Positions 1-5,468 of a DNA stretch of 6,842 nucleotides are shown piece after piece. The position numbers and the translations under genes are program-made. The notes under the pieces were generated by a model. It saw only the letters and a list, made by a program, of their open reading frames with translations. It made no database searches and had not been told where the DNA came from. How positions within the stretch are numbered: position 1 is the first letter of the stretch; every line of letters begins with the position of its first letter. The DNA is from Lactobacillus sp. UBA5815 (lineage in GTDB: Bacteria > Bacillota > Bacilli > Lactobacillales > Lactobacillaceae): positions 2,394-9,235 of the forward strand of contig DICX01000040.1 in the NCBI GenBank assembly GCA_002417825.1, in the 5' to 3' direction.

Positions 1-366
1 GTCTTTTCTTGGAAACGACCATTGAGCGACATTAATCTTATCTTTATGAAAGAGACGTTTAAACTTGTCGATGCACCAAGCAAGCTTGACTTTTTTTATA
101 ATTCGTTTGGAAATATCGTTTGGTTTGTTCCCTTTGGTTTTTTATTCCCATTTTTTTGCGATAAAACTAGGCATTTTTGGTCAACTTTGTTCCTGGGCTT
201 TCTGTTATCATTAGCGATTGAAACTTTACAGTTTTTTTTGAGAACAGGTGTCAGTGATATCGACGACGTCTTTTTCAATACATTGGGAACAGGATTGGGT
301 TATATGCTATATTCCACATTAGTGAAAGAAATAACTAGTCTTAGAAGAAAGAAATTGCTAAAATGA
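1..366 (+). CDS. VanZ-family membrane protein (5' end outside window)
   Basis: This is the C-terminal part of a VanZ-like integral membrane protein. The frame is open from base 1, so the TTG at position 22 is probably not the real start and the gene begins before the window. About 121 residues are visible. Hydrophobic segments can be seen around NIVWFVPFGFLFPFF, around STLFLGFLLSLAIETLQFF, and in the stretch before the basic C-terminus (RRKKLLK). The family pattern is clear: an ETLQ motif at the end of one membrane helix, then R, then the acidic SDIDDVFFN stretch, then a glycine-rich GTGLGY helix. VanZ itself gives low-level teicoplanin resistance, but most chromosomal homologues in lactobacilli have no proven role, so resistance should not be inferred. 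The gene ends 56 bases before pgi on the same strand with no obvious terminator between them, so some readthrough into pgi is possible. Confidence 0.82.
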   Translation, partial: VFSWKRPLSDINLIFMKETFKLVDAPSKLDFFYNSFGNIVWFVPFGFLFPFFCDKTRHFWSTLFLGFLLSLAIETLQFFLRTGVSDIDDVFFNTLGTGLGYMLYSTLVKEITSLRRKKLLK

Positions 367-422
367 AAAGTGATCAGTAAAAAAGATGTTTTATCGTTAT
401 GTTATCAAAGGAAGTTTAAAAA

Positions 423-1760
423 ATGGGTTTAATTCATTTTGATGCAAGCAAGTTGACACCGTTTGTCCATGAAAATGAACTGGGTGAGATACAACCGCTT
501 GTCACTGCTGCTAATCAAGAATTGCATGATGGTAAAGGGGCTGGGCATGATTTTCGCGGATGGTTGGATTTACCGGTTGCTTACGATAAAGAAGAGTTTG
601 CCAGAATCAAGAAAGCTGCTGCTAAAATACAAAATGATTCACAAGTTTTAGTTGGTATCGGTATTGGCGGCTCTTATTTGGGAGCACAAGCGGCAATTGA
701 ATTTTTGAATGGTGCATTTTATGGTCAAACTGCTAGTCAATATCCAACGGTTGTTTTTTGTGGAAATAGCCTTTCTGGCAGTTATTTGCATGATCTGATC
801 GAGTGGATCGGCGATCGTGATTTCAGTTTGAATGTGATTTCAAAATCAGGAACGACGACAGAACCTTCGATTGCTTTTCGTGTGTTGAAGGCTAAATTGA
901 TCAAAAAATACGGATCTAAAGAAGCTTCTGAACGGATTTATGCGACGACGGATCGCGCCAAGGGTGCTTTGAAAACTGAGGCAGATGCTGAAGGCTATCA
1001 GACGTTTGTCGTTCCTGATGACCTGGGAGGTCGGTTCAGCGTTTTAAGTGCTGTGGGACTGCTTCCAATCGCAGCTGCTGGTGGTGATATCGATGCTTTG
1101 ATGAAAGGTGCTGCGCAAGCCAGAGAAGACTATCAAGAGCCTAATGCGCTTAAAGATACGCCATATCAATATGCAGCCTTGCGTAATATTTTATACCGTA
1201 AAGGGTACACGACGGAATTGCTAGAAAATTATGAGCCAACTTTGCGTATGTTTGGTGAATGGTGGAAACAGTTGATGGGTGAGTCTGAAGGCAAAGATCA
1301 AAAGGGAATTTATCCTTCGAGTGCCAACTTCACAACTGATTTGCACTCTTTAGGGCAATATATTCAAGAAGGTCGTCGGGATTTGATGGAGACGGTTGTT
1401 CGTGTCGTCAATCCTGCGCATGATATCGAGATTCCAAGCGATACTGAAAATCTTGATCAGTTGAATTTCCTTTCTGGGAAAACCATGAACTATGTCAATC
1501 AAAAAGCTTATGAAGGCGTTGTTTTGGCACATACAGATGGTGGCGTTCCAGTAATGACGGTCAATATCCCGGATCAAAGTGAACATACTTTGGGATATTT
1601 GATTTACTTCTTTGAGTTGGCAGTGGGTATTTCTGGTTATTTGAATGGGATCAACCCGTTTAATCAACCTGGCGTTGAAGCCTATAAGAAGAATATGTTT
1701 GGATTATTGAACAAACCTGGCTATGAGGAAATACACGAAGCATTGAACAAGCGACTTTAA
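423..1760 (+). CDS. pgi: Glucose-6-phosphate isomerase
   Basis: This cytoplasmic glycolytic enzyme interconverts glucose 6-phosphate and fructose 6-phosphate. At 445 residues it has the usual length of the short Gram-positive/Thermotoga-type enzyme. The sugar-phosphate binding (SIS) motifs are present: GIGIGGSYLG at 78-87 and SKSGTTTEPS at 140-149. Both family signatures are intact: DDLGGRFSVLS at 199-209, and the C-terminal NPFNQPGVEAYKK at 411-423. By comparison with characterised isomerases, the likely catalytic residues are Arg204, Glu287 in GESEGK, His308 in HSLGQ and Lys422. The start is supported by AAAGGAAG at 407-414, eight bases before the ATG. No strong promoter stands out in the 56-base gap after the VanZ-family gene; TTGCTA (355-360) and TAAAAA (378-383), 17 bases apart, form only a weak candidate. 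The TAA stop lies inside the ribosome binding site of the next small gene. The enzyme appears intact, with nothing to suggest recent transfer. Confidence 0.98.
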   Translation: MGLIHFDASKLTPFVHENELGEIQPLVTAANQELHDGKGAGHDFRGWLDLPVAYDKEEFARIKKAAAKIQNDSQVLVGIGIGGSYLGAQAAIEFLNGAFYGQTASQYPTVVFCGNSLSGSYLHDLIEWIGDRDFSLNVISKSGTTTEPSIAFRVLKAKLIKKYGSKEASERIYATTDRAKGALKTEADAEGYQTFVVPDDLGGRFSVLSAVGLLPIAAAGGDIDALMKGAAQAREDYQEPNALKDTPYQYAALRNILYRKGYTTELLENYEPTLRMFGEWWKQLMGESEGKDQKGIYPSSANFTTDLHSLGQYIQEGRRDLMETVVRVVNPAHDIEIPSDTENLDQLNFLSGKTMNYVNQKAYEGVVLAHTDGGVPVMTVNIPDQSEHTLGYLIYFFELAVGISGYLNGINPFNQPGVEAYKKNMFGLLNKPGYEEIHEALNKRL

Positions 1761-1765
1761 AGGAG
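1759..1765 (+). promoter_or_regulatory. Ribosome binding site overlapping the pgi stop
   Basis: AAAGGAG matches the Shine-Dalgarno consensus and sits six bases before the ATG at 1772. Its first two bases are the last two of the pgi TAA stop codon. Ribosomes finishing pgi would therefore expose or reuse this site, which argues that the small downstream frame is truly translated and coupled to pgi. Confidence 0.8.
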
Positions 1766-1771
1766 AACGTG

Positions 1772-1945
1772 ATGAATGACAATTTGTATTGGAAAATCAT
1801 TTGGGTTATTGCCTACGGTATTACGCTTTGGCTGACCATAAAAGGTAGTATGTCAGCAATGTACTGGATGGCAGGGGCGATGTTTGTCGAAGCTGTCGTT
1901 TCGTTGATATATCATTTTATTCCTGCGGGTAAGACTAAACGTTGA
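1772..1945 (+). CDS. Small (57-aa) two-helix membrane protein downstream of pgi
   Basis: This short frame of 57 codons ends in TGA at 1943-1945. I do not recognise a named family. The translated protein begins MNDNLYWKIIWVIAYG and ends HFIPAGKTKR. Two hydrophobic segments are visible, about residues 8-23 and 29-50, separated by a short KGSMS turn. The C-terminus is basic (GKTKR), so a two-pass membrane hairpin is likely, with the Lys/Arg tail on the cytoplasmic side by the positive-inside rule. Support for a real gene comes from the consensus ribosome binding site overlapping the pgi stop, the 11-base gap after pgi, and a strong terminator starting about ten bases after its stop. It looks like the last gene of a pgi transcript. 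Function is unknown; co-transcription with pgi does not by itself imply a role in sugar metabolism. GTG at 1769 is out of frame, so ATG 1772 is the preferred start. Confidence 0.75.
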   Translation: MNDNLYWKIIWVIAYGITLWLTIKGSMSAMYWMAGAMFVEAVVSLIYHFIPAGKTKR

Positions 1946-1954
1946 TAGTCAAAG

Positions 1955-1986
1955 AAAGGCACTGCTTTAAAAACAGTGCCTTTTTT
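1955..1986 (+). terminator. Rho-independent terminator of the pgi block
   Basis: A 10-bp perfect stem pairs AAAGGCACTG (1955-1964) with CAGTGCCTTT (1974-1983) around a 9-base loop. The run TTTTTT at 1981-1986 completes a classic intrinsic terminator. It ends the transcript carrying pgi and the small membrane protein, and faces the minus-strand tRNA operon that ends just beyond it. Confidence 0.92.
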
Positions 1987-1990
1987 GTAT

Positions 1991-2020
1991 AAAAAAACGA
2001 TGATCGAATCATCATCGTTT
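1991..2020 (-). terminator. Rho-independent terminator of the tRNA operon
   Basis: A 10-bp perfect stem joins 1995-2004 (AAACGATGAT) and 2011-2020 (ATCATCGTTT) around a 6-base loop. Read on the minus strand, it is followed by seven T residues (complement of 1991-1997). It lies four bases after the mature 3' end of tRNA-Gln and so ends the two-tRNA transcript. On the plus strand it lacks a good T tract. Confidence 0.88.
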
Positions 2021-2024
2021 AATA

Positions 2025-2097
2025 TTGGGATGTCCGGGTTCGAACCGAAACATTATGGATTCAGAGTCCAGTGCCTTACCAATTTGGCTACATCCCA
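2025..2097 (-). tRNA. tRNA-Gln (anticodon CUG)
   Basis: This folds as a cloverleaf of 73 bases including the discriminator base A. The acceptor stem pairs TGGGATG with CATCCCA; the U1-A72 pair is typical of bacterial tRNA-Gln. The D-arm (GCC/GGC with GG in the loop) and the T-arm (TTCGG, TTCGAAC, CCGGA) are regular. The anticodon loop is CTCTGAA, giving CUG, which reads CAG. The anticodon stem is CTGGA/TCCAT, so the outermost pair is a C-U mismatch. The 3' CCA is not encoded and must be added enzymatically. In Gram-positive bacteria such tRNAs are usually first charged with Glu and then amidated by GatCAB. It is the second gene of an operon with tRNA-Glu, eight bases away. Confidence 0.93.
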
Positions 2098-2105
2098 GTG
2101 ATCAA

Positions 2106-2177
2106 TCACCCGTACGGGAATTGAACCCGTAACTCCACCTTGAGAGGGTGGCGTCTTAACCATTTGACCAACGGGCA
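2106..2177 (-). tRNA. tRNA-Glu (anticodon CUC)
   Basis: This folds as a cloverleaf of 72 bases including discriminator A. The anticodon stem CCACC/GGTGG is perfect around the loop CTCTCAA, so the anticodon is CUC, reading GAG. The T-arm (ACGGG, TTCAATT, CCCGT) and D-arm (GTC/GAC) are regular. The acceptor stem pairs TGCCCGT with ACGGGTG. The inner five pairs are Watson-Crick, but positions 1-72 and 2-71 are both G-U wobbles. Most tRNA-Glu genes have G1-C72, so this end is unusual. CCA is not encoded. It is the first gene of the operon, starting about eight bases after the predicted transcript start. Identity is clear; full function is less certain given the weak acceptor end. Confidence 0.9.
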
Positions 2178-2191
2178 AATCAACATTTATA

Positions 2192-2220
2192 AATATAGTC
2201 GAATCTTCCTAACGTGTCAA
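2192..2220 (-). promoter_or_regulatory. Sigma-70/SigA promoter of the tRNA operon
   Basis: On the minus strand, a perfect -35 TTGACA (complement of 2215-2220) is followed after exactly 17 bases by the -10 TATATT (complement of 2192-2197). Transcription would start near 2185, a few bases before mature tRNA-Glu at 2177. This near-consensus promoter fits a stable RNA operon. Confidence 0.9.
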
Positions 2221-2228
2221 GGTCATGG

Positions 2229-2257
2229 TGGACTTTTTACAAGTTATGCCATAATCT
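2229..2257 (+). promoter_or_regulatory. Weak candidate promoter for the serine hydrolase gene
   Basis: TGGACT (2229-2234) and TAATCT (2252-2257) are 17 bases apart and face the serine hydrolase gene. An overlapping CATAAT at 2250-2255 is a better -10 but gives a 15-base spacer. The match is modest. It lies back to back with the strong tRNA promoter. Confidence 0.3.
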
Positions 2258-2281
2258 AACTAATGATAGGAGCGTCAAAAC

Positions 2282-3298
2282 ATGGCATATTATAAAACAC
2301 AAAATTTGATCGAAGACCTTGTGGCTGAAAGAATCGTTCCTGGCGTCAACTATGCGATTATCCAAAAAAAGCATGTTTTGACCGCAACGATCGGTTTTTC
2401 GAGTATTTTGCCTAAAGTTAGCCAGTTGAGTCCATTCTTTTTGTATGATTTGGCCAGTCTGACGAAAGTATTGGGAACAACGAATGTCTTTTTACAGTTG
2501 TACGAACAAGATAGGATTAATTTTAATGAACCGCTTCAGGAATTTATTCCTGATTTTGGCTCATCTAAAGTACGACTGTTTCATTTGTTGACACATACGA
2601 GCGGCATTAGAGGTTGGATACCAAATCGTGATGCGTTGTCAGCCGACCAATTGCTTGCTGCTTTGGTTGATTTGCCGGTAACAGATGAGTTTGAACATCG
2701 TGTTCGTTATGCGGATACTAATTTTATCCTGTTGGGTCTTGTTTTGGAAAAGATTTTCCATTTGCCGGTTCAGCAAGTGATCACGAATCAAATCTTAATG
2801 CCATTAAGGAAAAATGGTCTATCCAGTCTAACTTTTTCACCGGATCCTCATAAGTGTGTACCAACTGCTTATGGTGCTAATGGGCAAATCATTCAAGGCG
2901 TCGTTCATGATCCTAAAGCACGTGTTCTTAAAGAACATTGCGGCTCAGCAGGATTGTTCGGCAACTTAGAAGATCTGATTGCGATTGGAAAAAGTTATTT
3001 AGGATTAAATGATCTTTTACCGATTCAGCAGGCAACTTTAGCTGCGCTGTTTTCTTCTAAAACACCGCGGAGGTTGGCTTCACGTTCATGGGGATGGGAT
3101 CTTCGTTGGGATCCTTATGATCAGCATCCATTATTGTTTCATACTGGATTTACGGGAACTTTTTTATTATTTGATCGCATGCATCAAACGGGATTGATTG
3201 TTTTAACGAATCGGATCCATCCAAGCGGTCATAATCAAGTCTTTTTAACTATGAGATCAAGGATAATTGAACAATTCTTGCAAGAAAATAAAAACTAA
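2282..3298 (+). CDS. Serine hydrolase, beta-lactamase / class C penicillin-binding protein fold
   Basis: This 338-residue protein belongs to the large serine beta-lactamase-like family, which includes D-Ala-D-Ala carboxypeptidases, esterases and class C beta-lactamases. The three active-site motifs appear in order: SLTK with nucleophile Ser59 and Lys62, YADTN with Tyr143, and HTGFTG at 287-292 in place of KTG. Other family landmarks are the LLTHTSGI segment near 102-109 and VHDPKA followed by GSAGLFG near 208-227. No signal peptide or lipobox is visible at the N-terminus (MAYYKTQNLI), so the protein is probably cytoplasmic or leaves by an unrecognised route. The start is supported by AGGAG at 2268-2272, nine bases before the ATG. 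The TAA stop lies inside the stem of the shared downstream terminator. The gene stands alone and converges on murT. Its substrate cannot be assigned from sequence, and antibiotic resistance should not be inferred. Confidence 0.9.
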   Translation: MAYYKTQNLIEDLVAERIVPGVNYAIIQKKHVLTATIGFSSILPKVSQLSPFFLYDLASLTKVLGTTNVFLQLYEQDRINFNEPLQEFIPDFGSSKVRLFHLLTHTSGIRGWIPNRDALSADQLLAALVDLPVTDEFEHRVRYADTNFILLGLVLEKIFHLPVQQVITNQILMPLRKNGLSSLTFSPDPHKCVPTAYGANGQIIQGVVHDPKARVLKEHCGSAGLFGNLEDLIAIGKSYLGLNDLLPIQQATLAALFSSKTPRRLASRSWGWDLRWDPYDQHPLLFHTGFTGTFLLFDRMHQTGLIVLTNRIHPSGHNQVFLTMRSRIIEQFLQENKN

Positions 3299-3330
3299 AA
3301 GACCTGGTAATCCAGATCTTTTAGTCTTTT
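3295..3330. terminator. Bidirectional terminator between serine hydrolase and murT
   Basis: CTAAAAGA (3295-3302) pairs with TCTTTTAG (3317-3324). After one C-A mismatch, CTGG (3304-3307) pairs with CCAG (3312-3315) around a TAAT loop. The plus-strand side ends in TCTTTT. The minus-strand side runs into a T-rich tract (complement of about 3284-3294). It therefore serves both convergent genes, and contains the TAA stop of the serine hydrolase at 3296-3298. Confidence 0.85.
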
Positions 3331-3351
3331 ATGGCAAATATAAATCGATTT

Positions 3352-4707
3352 TTATTGTAACCGATTTTTGATGATTTTTTGTTCTGCCATGGTTTTTCTT
3401 AGTGAAAGCATAGCTGTATAAGTTGCTAAAACGTAAATTTTATGAGTTGGAATTTGTGCAATCTCTGAAAGCAAATTATTGTCATCATCGACTGTAATCA
3501 TTTTGCCAGCATCAAAACCTGCAATTTCAAGGCGAAATCCCATATCATGGAATCTTTTTCCACCAACCAAGACGCTTTTGATCTTGGATTTGTCCAATTT
3601 CTCGTAATTAGCATCCCAAATCCAACTGGTATCGATGCCATCCGCGTGTTCGGCATTCAGTAAAGTTGCCAGACTGTAAGGCGCTTTTTCTGTATTTAAT
3701 AATTCAAGGACTTCATTCAAGCCTACTGGGTTTTTGACTAAAATCAAATTGATTTCTTTGTTTTGGTAAGAAATCAGTTCTTGCCGGCCAAAAATCCGTT
3801 TATTTTTAGCAAAAGCAGTTTTGATTTCACTAGTCTTGATGCCAAATTCGCGTGCGGTTGCAAAGGCAGCTAATGCATTATAAATATTGTAGGTGCCACC
3901 AATATTGATCGAAAAGTCGTGATGATCGATTGTAAAACTGATCTTGTTAGGCGTTCTTTCGTTAATATGATCCACCGTATATGCCAACTTTGGTCGCTTA
4001 AAGCCACAATTCGGGCAAAAGTAATCTCCCAGATTTGCGTAGCTCAACATGTGATAATGCAAGATGTGATCGCAATTTGGACAAAGTACGCCATCTGTGT
4101 TGACAGGAGCTTTCTGATCTTGCTCAGCCTGGTCTGCCGGTGTTTTAAAACCATAAAAAACTTTGGGATTGGGCAAATCGACACTGGAAAAAATACTGGC
4201 ATCACCATTTGCGATGATCACAGCTTCAGGAGCCAGTTTGATCCCAGAAACGATTTTAGAAAACGTGGTGTAAATCTCTCCATAACGATCCATTTGATCA
4301 CGAAAAATATTGGTCAGAACAAAAGCTTTAGGATGAAGCCAATCTGTTACTAATTTGACGTTAGCTTCATCGACTTCTAAAACAGCGATTTTGGCTTTCC
4401 CACGACGATGATGGTGAGCTAAAAAGGCACTGACGATGCCCTGCTGCATGTTGGAACCGCTGGGGTTGGTCAAGATGTCACCATATTTGATGCGTAGTGT
4501 GTTTGCAATCAATGCAGTTGTCATCGTTTTGCCGTTTGTTCCGGTAACGATGATCGTCTGGTAATCTTTTGCCATTGCCTGAAGGACATCAGGATCTATT
4601 TTCATTGCCAATTTTCCTGGAAGGCTTGTGCCGCCTTTTAAAACATGGTGTAAGAACCAATAAGACGATTTTCCAACAGCTTTTGCTAAATTTGATTTAA
4701 ATGTCAT
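3352..4707 (-). CDS. murT: MurT, ligase subunit of lipid II isoglutaminyl synthase
   Basis: MurT is a Mur-ligase-like ATPase which, with the glutaminase GatD, amidates the alpha-carboxyl of D-Glu in lipid II at the inner face of the membrane. The protein has 451 residues from the chosen start, normal for the family. Visible landmarks are the P-loop GTNGKT at 56-61, the central-domain segments EVDEAN (111-116) and TNIFRDQMDRYGE (132-144), and two CPNC knuckles (209-212, 231-234) forming the MurT zinc ribbon. The C-terminal DUF1727 region has the conserved ADGIDTSWIWD stretch (355-365), which carries the aspartate of the glutaminase/ligase active-site network. The frame is open upstream to an ATG at 4752. 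I prefer 4707 because TGAGGA lies just before it and a candidate promoter lies between the two ATGs. No gatD is adjacent: the gene is followed by a terminator and preceded by divergent tdk. This is unlike the common murT-gatD operon. Confidence 0.93.
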   Translation of the reverse strand: MTFKSNLAKAVGKSSYWFLHHVLKGGTSLPGKLAMKIDPDVLQAMAKDYQTIIVTGTNGKTMTTALIANTLRIKYGDILTNPSGSNMQQGIVSAFLAHHHRRGKAKIAVLEVDEANVKLVTDWLHPKAFVLTNIFRDQMDRYGEIYTTFSKIVSGIKLAPEAVIIANGDASIFSSVDLPNPKVFYGFKTPADQAEQDQKAPVNTDGVLCPNCDHILHYHMLSYANLGDYFCPNCGFKRPKLAYTVDHINERTPNKISFTIDHHDFSINIGGTYNIYNALAAFATAREFGIKTSEIKTAFAKNKRIFGRQELISYQNKEINLILVKNPVGLNEVLELLNTEKAPYSLATLLNAEHADGIDTSWIWDANYEKLDKSKIKSVLVGGKRFHDMGFRLEIAGFDAGKMITVDDDNNLLSEIAQIPTHKIYVLATYTAMLSLRKTMAEQKIIKNRLQ

Positions 4708-4712
4708 TTCTA

Positions 4713-4720
4713 TCCTCACC
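4713..4720 (-). promoter_or_regulatory. murT: Ribosome binding site that fixes the murT start
   Basis: On the minus strand GGTGAGGA ends five bases before the ATG at 4707. The upstream in-frame ATG at 4752 has no comparable site, and the 15 residues it would add (Lys-rich, MNMLELKKKSK) are not part of the usual MurT N-terminus. The shorter protein is therefore preferred. Confidence 0.7.
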
Positions 4721-4736
4721 TTAGATTTCTTTTTCA

Positions 4737-4745
4737 ATTCTAGCA
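4737..4745 (-). promoter_or_regulatory. murT: Candidate extended -10 promoter for murT
   Basis: On the minus strand TGCTAGAAT gives an extended -10 (TGn followed by TAGAAT). No good -35 lies 17 bases upstream; the sequence there is GTCACC. Transcription would start near 4730, leaving a leader of about 23 bases that contains the murT ribosome binding site. This would exclude the upstream ATG at 4752 from the message. Confidence 0.35.
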
Positions 4746-4760
4746 TATTCAATTTTGAAG

Positions 4761-4772
4761 GTGACTTGTCAC
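4761..4772. repeat. Small palindrome in the murT-tdk divergent region
   Basis: GTGAC-TT-GTCAC is a perfect 5-bp inverted repeat lying between the candidate murT -10 and the candidate tdk -10. Its place in a divergent promoter region suggests a possible operator, but it is short, matches no regulator site I can name, and could arise by chance. Confidence 0.3.
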
Positions 4773-4800
4773 TGCATAAAAGCTTAAATTACTTTATACT
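4772..4800 (+). promoter_or_regulatory. tdk: Candidate promoter for the tdk-prfA-prmC operon
   Basis: TATACT at 4795-4800 is a good -10 hexamer, 48 bases before the tdk ATG. The hexamer 17 bases upstream (CTGCAT, 4772-4777) is a poor -35. TTGTCA at 4766-4771 is a better match but is 23 bases away, too far for a normal promoter. Activator help or weak expression is possible. Confidence 0.4.
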
Positions 4801-4848
4801 AGATAAACGGTGAATCATAGTTGAGTGAAGGGATTTTAAACTAAAAAG

Positions 4849-5427
4849 ATGGCACAGTTATTTTTTCATTATGGTGTAATGAACAGTGGCAAAACGATTG
4901 AAATTTTGAAAGTGGCTCACAATTATGAAGCGCAGGGGCGAAAAGTGGCGCTGATGACGAGCAGTGTGGATGATCGATCTGGAAGAGGCGTTATTGCGTC
5001 AAGGATCGGGCTGAGTCGGCAAGCAGTTGCAATCGATGAAGATTTTGACCTTTTTCAATATATTGAACAGCATGATCGCAAATCTGATTTTGCATGTGTT
5101 TTAGTTGATGAAGCGCAATTTTTGAATAAAGCCCAAGTCATTCAATGTGCACGTATTGTAGATGAGCTTCATATCCCAGTTATGACGTTTGGACTGAAAA
5201 ATGATTTTCAAAATCATTTGTTCTTAGGCAGTCAATATTTGCTACTTTATGCGGATAAATCTGAAGAAATCAAAACGATCTGTCATTATTGTGGGCATAA
5301 AGCTATCATGAATCTGCGTATTCAAAACGGAAAGCCTATTTATGAGGGGAAGCAGGTTCAAATCGGGGGAAACGAATCGTACTATCCAGTATGCCGCTAT
5401 CATTACTTTCATCCTCAAAATCATTGA
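4849..5427 (+). CDS. tdk: Thymidine kinase (type II, TK1-like)
   Basis: This cytoplasmic salvage enzyme phosphorylates thymidine to dTMP using ATP. The 192-residue length is typical of bacterial type II thymidine kinases. The P-loop GVMNSGKT spans residues 9-16. The Walker B/catalytic stretch VDEAQFL contains Glu88, the probable general base. A structural zinc site is formed by Cys145, Cys148, Cys182 and probably His185 (the usual CxxC plus CxxC/H arrangement). The C-terminal substrate-lid signature GGNESYYPVC at 173-182 is intact. The start at 4849 is forced, since the frame has a TAA 12 bases upstream. The nearest ribosome binding site, AAGGGA at 4828-4833, is 15 bases away, an unusually long spacing. 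The gene leads an apparent operon: prfA begins 41 bases after its TGA stop, a linkage common in lactobacilli. Confidence 0.96.
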   Translation: MAQLFFHYGVMNSGKTIEILKVAHNYEAQGRKVALMTSSVDDRSGRGVIASRIGLSRQAVAIDEDFDLFQYIEQHDRKSDFACVLVDEAQFLNKAQVIQCARIVDELHIPVMTFGLKNDFQNHLFLGSQYLLLYADKSEEIKTICHYCGHKAIMNLRIQNGKPIYEGKQVQIGGNESYYPVCRYHYFHPQNH

Positions 5428-5468
5428 TTGCTTTTGTGTGACGGTAGATGTAAAAAAGGAGTCTTAAA

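Noticed and set aside
22..24. TTG at position 22 as the true start of the VanZ-family gene
   Set aside because: The frame is open to base 1, no ribosome binding site at good spacing is evident, and family members normally have more N-terminal sequence.
1350..1667. Minus-strand open frame of 105 codons inside pgi
   Set aside because: It lies wholly opposite a strongly conserved gene, shows no family features, and has no reason to be expressed; it is a shadow frame.
1991..2281. tRNA genes as an integration site for a mobile element
   Set aside because: No integrase, no direct repeat of a tRNA 3' end, and ordinary housekeeping genes on both sides.
3919..4353. Plus-strand open frame of 144 codons opposite murT
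   Set aside because: murT on the other strand has clear motifs throughout this interval; this frame has low-complexity composition and no recognisable domain.
4708..4752. Longer murT start at 4752, adding 15 residues
   Set aside because: The good ribosome binding site and the candidate promoter both favour the ATG at 4707, and the extra Lys-rich residues do not look like a MurT N-terminus.
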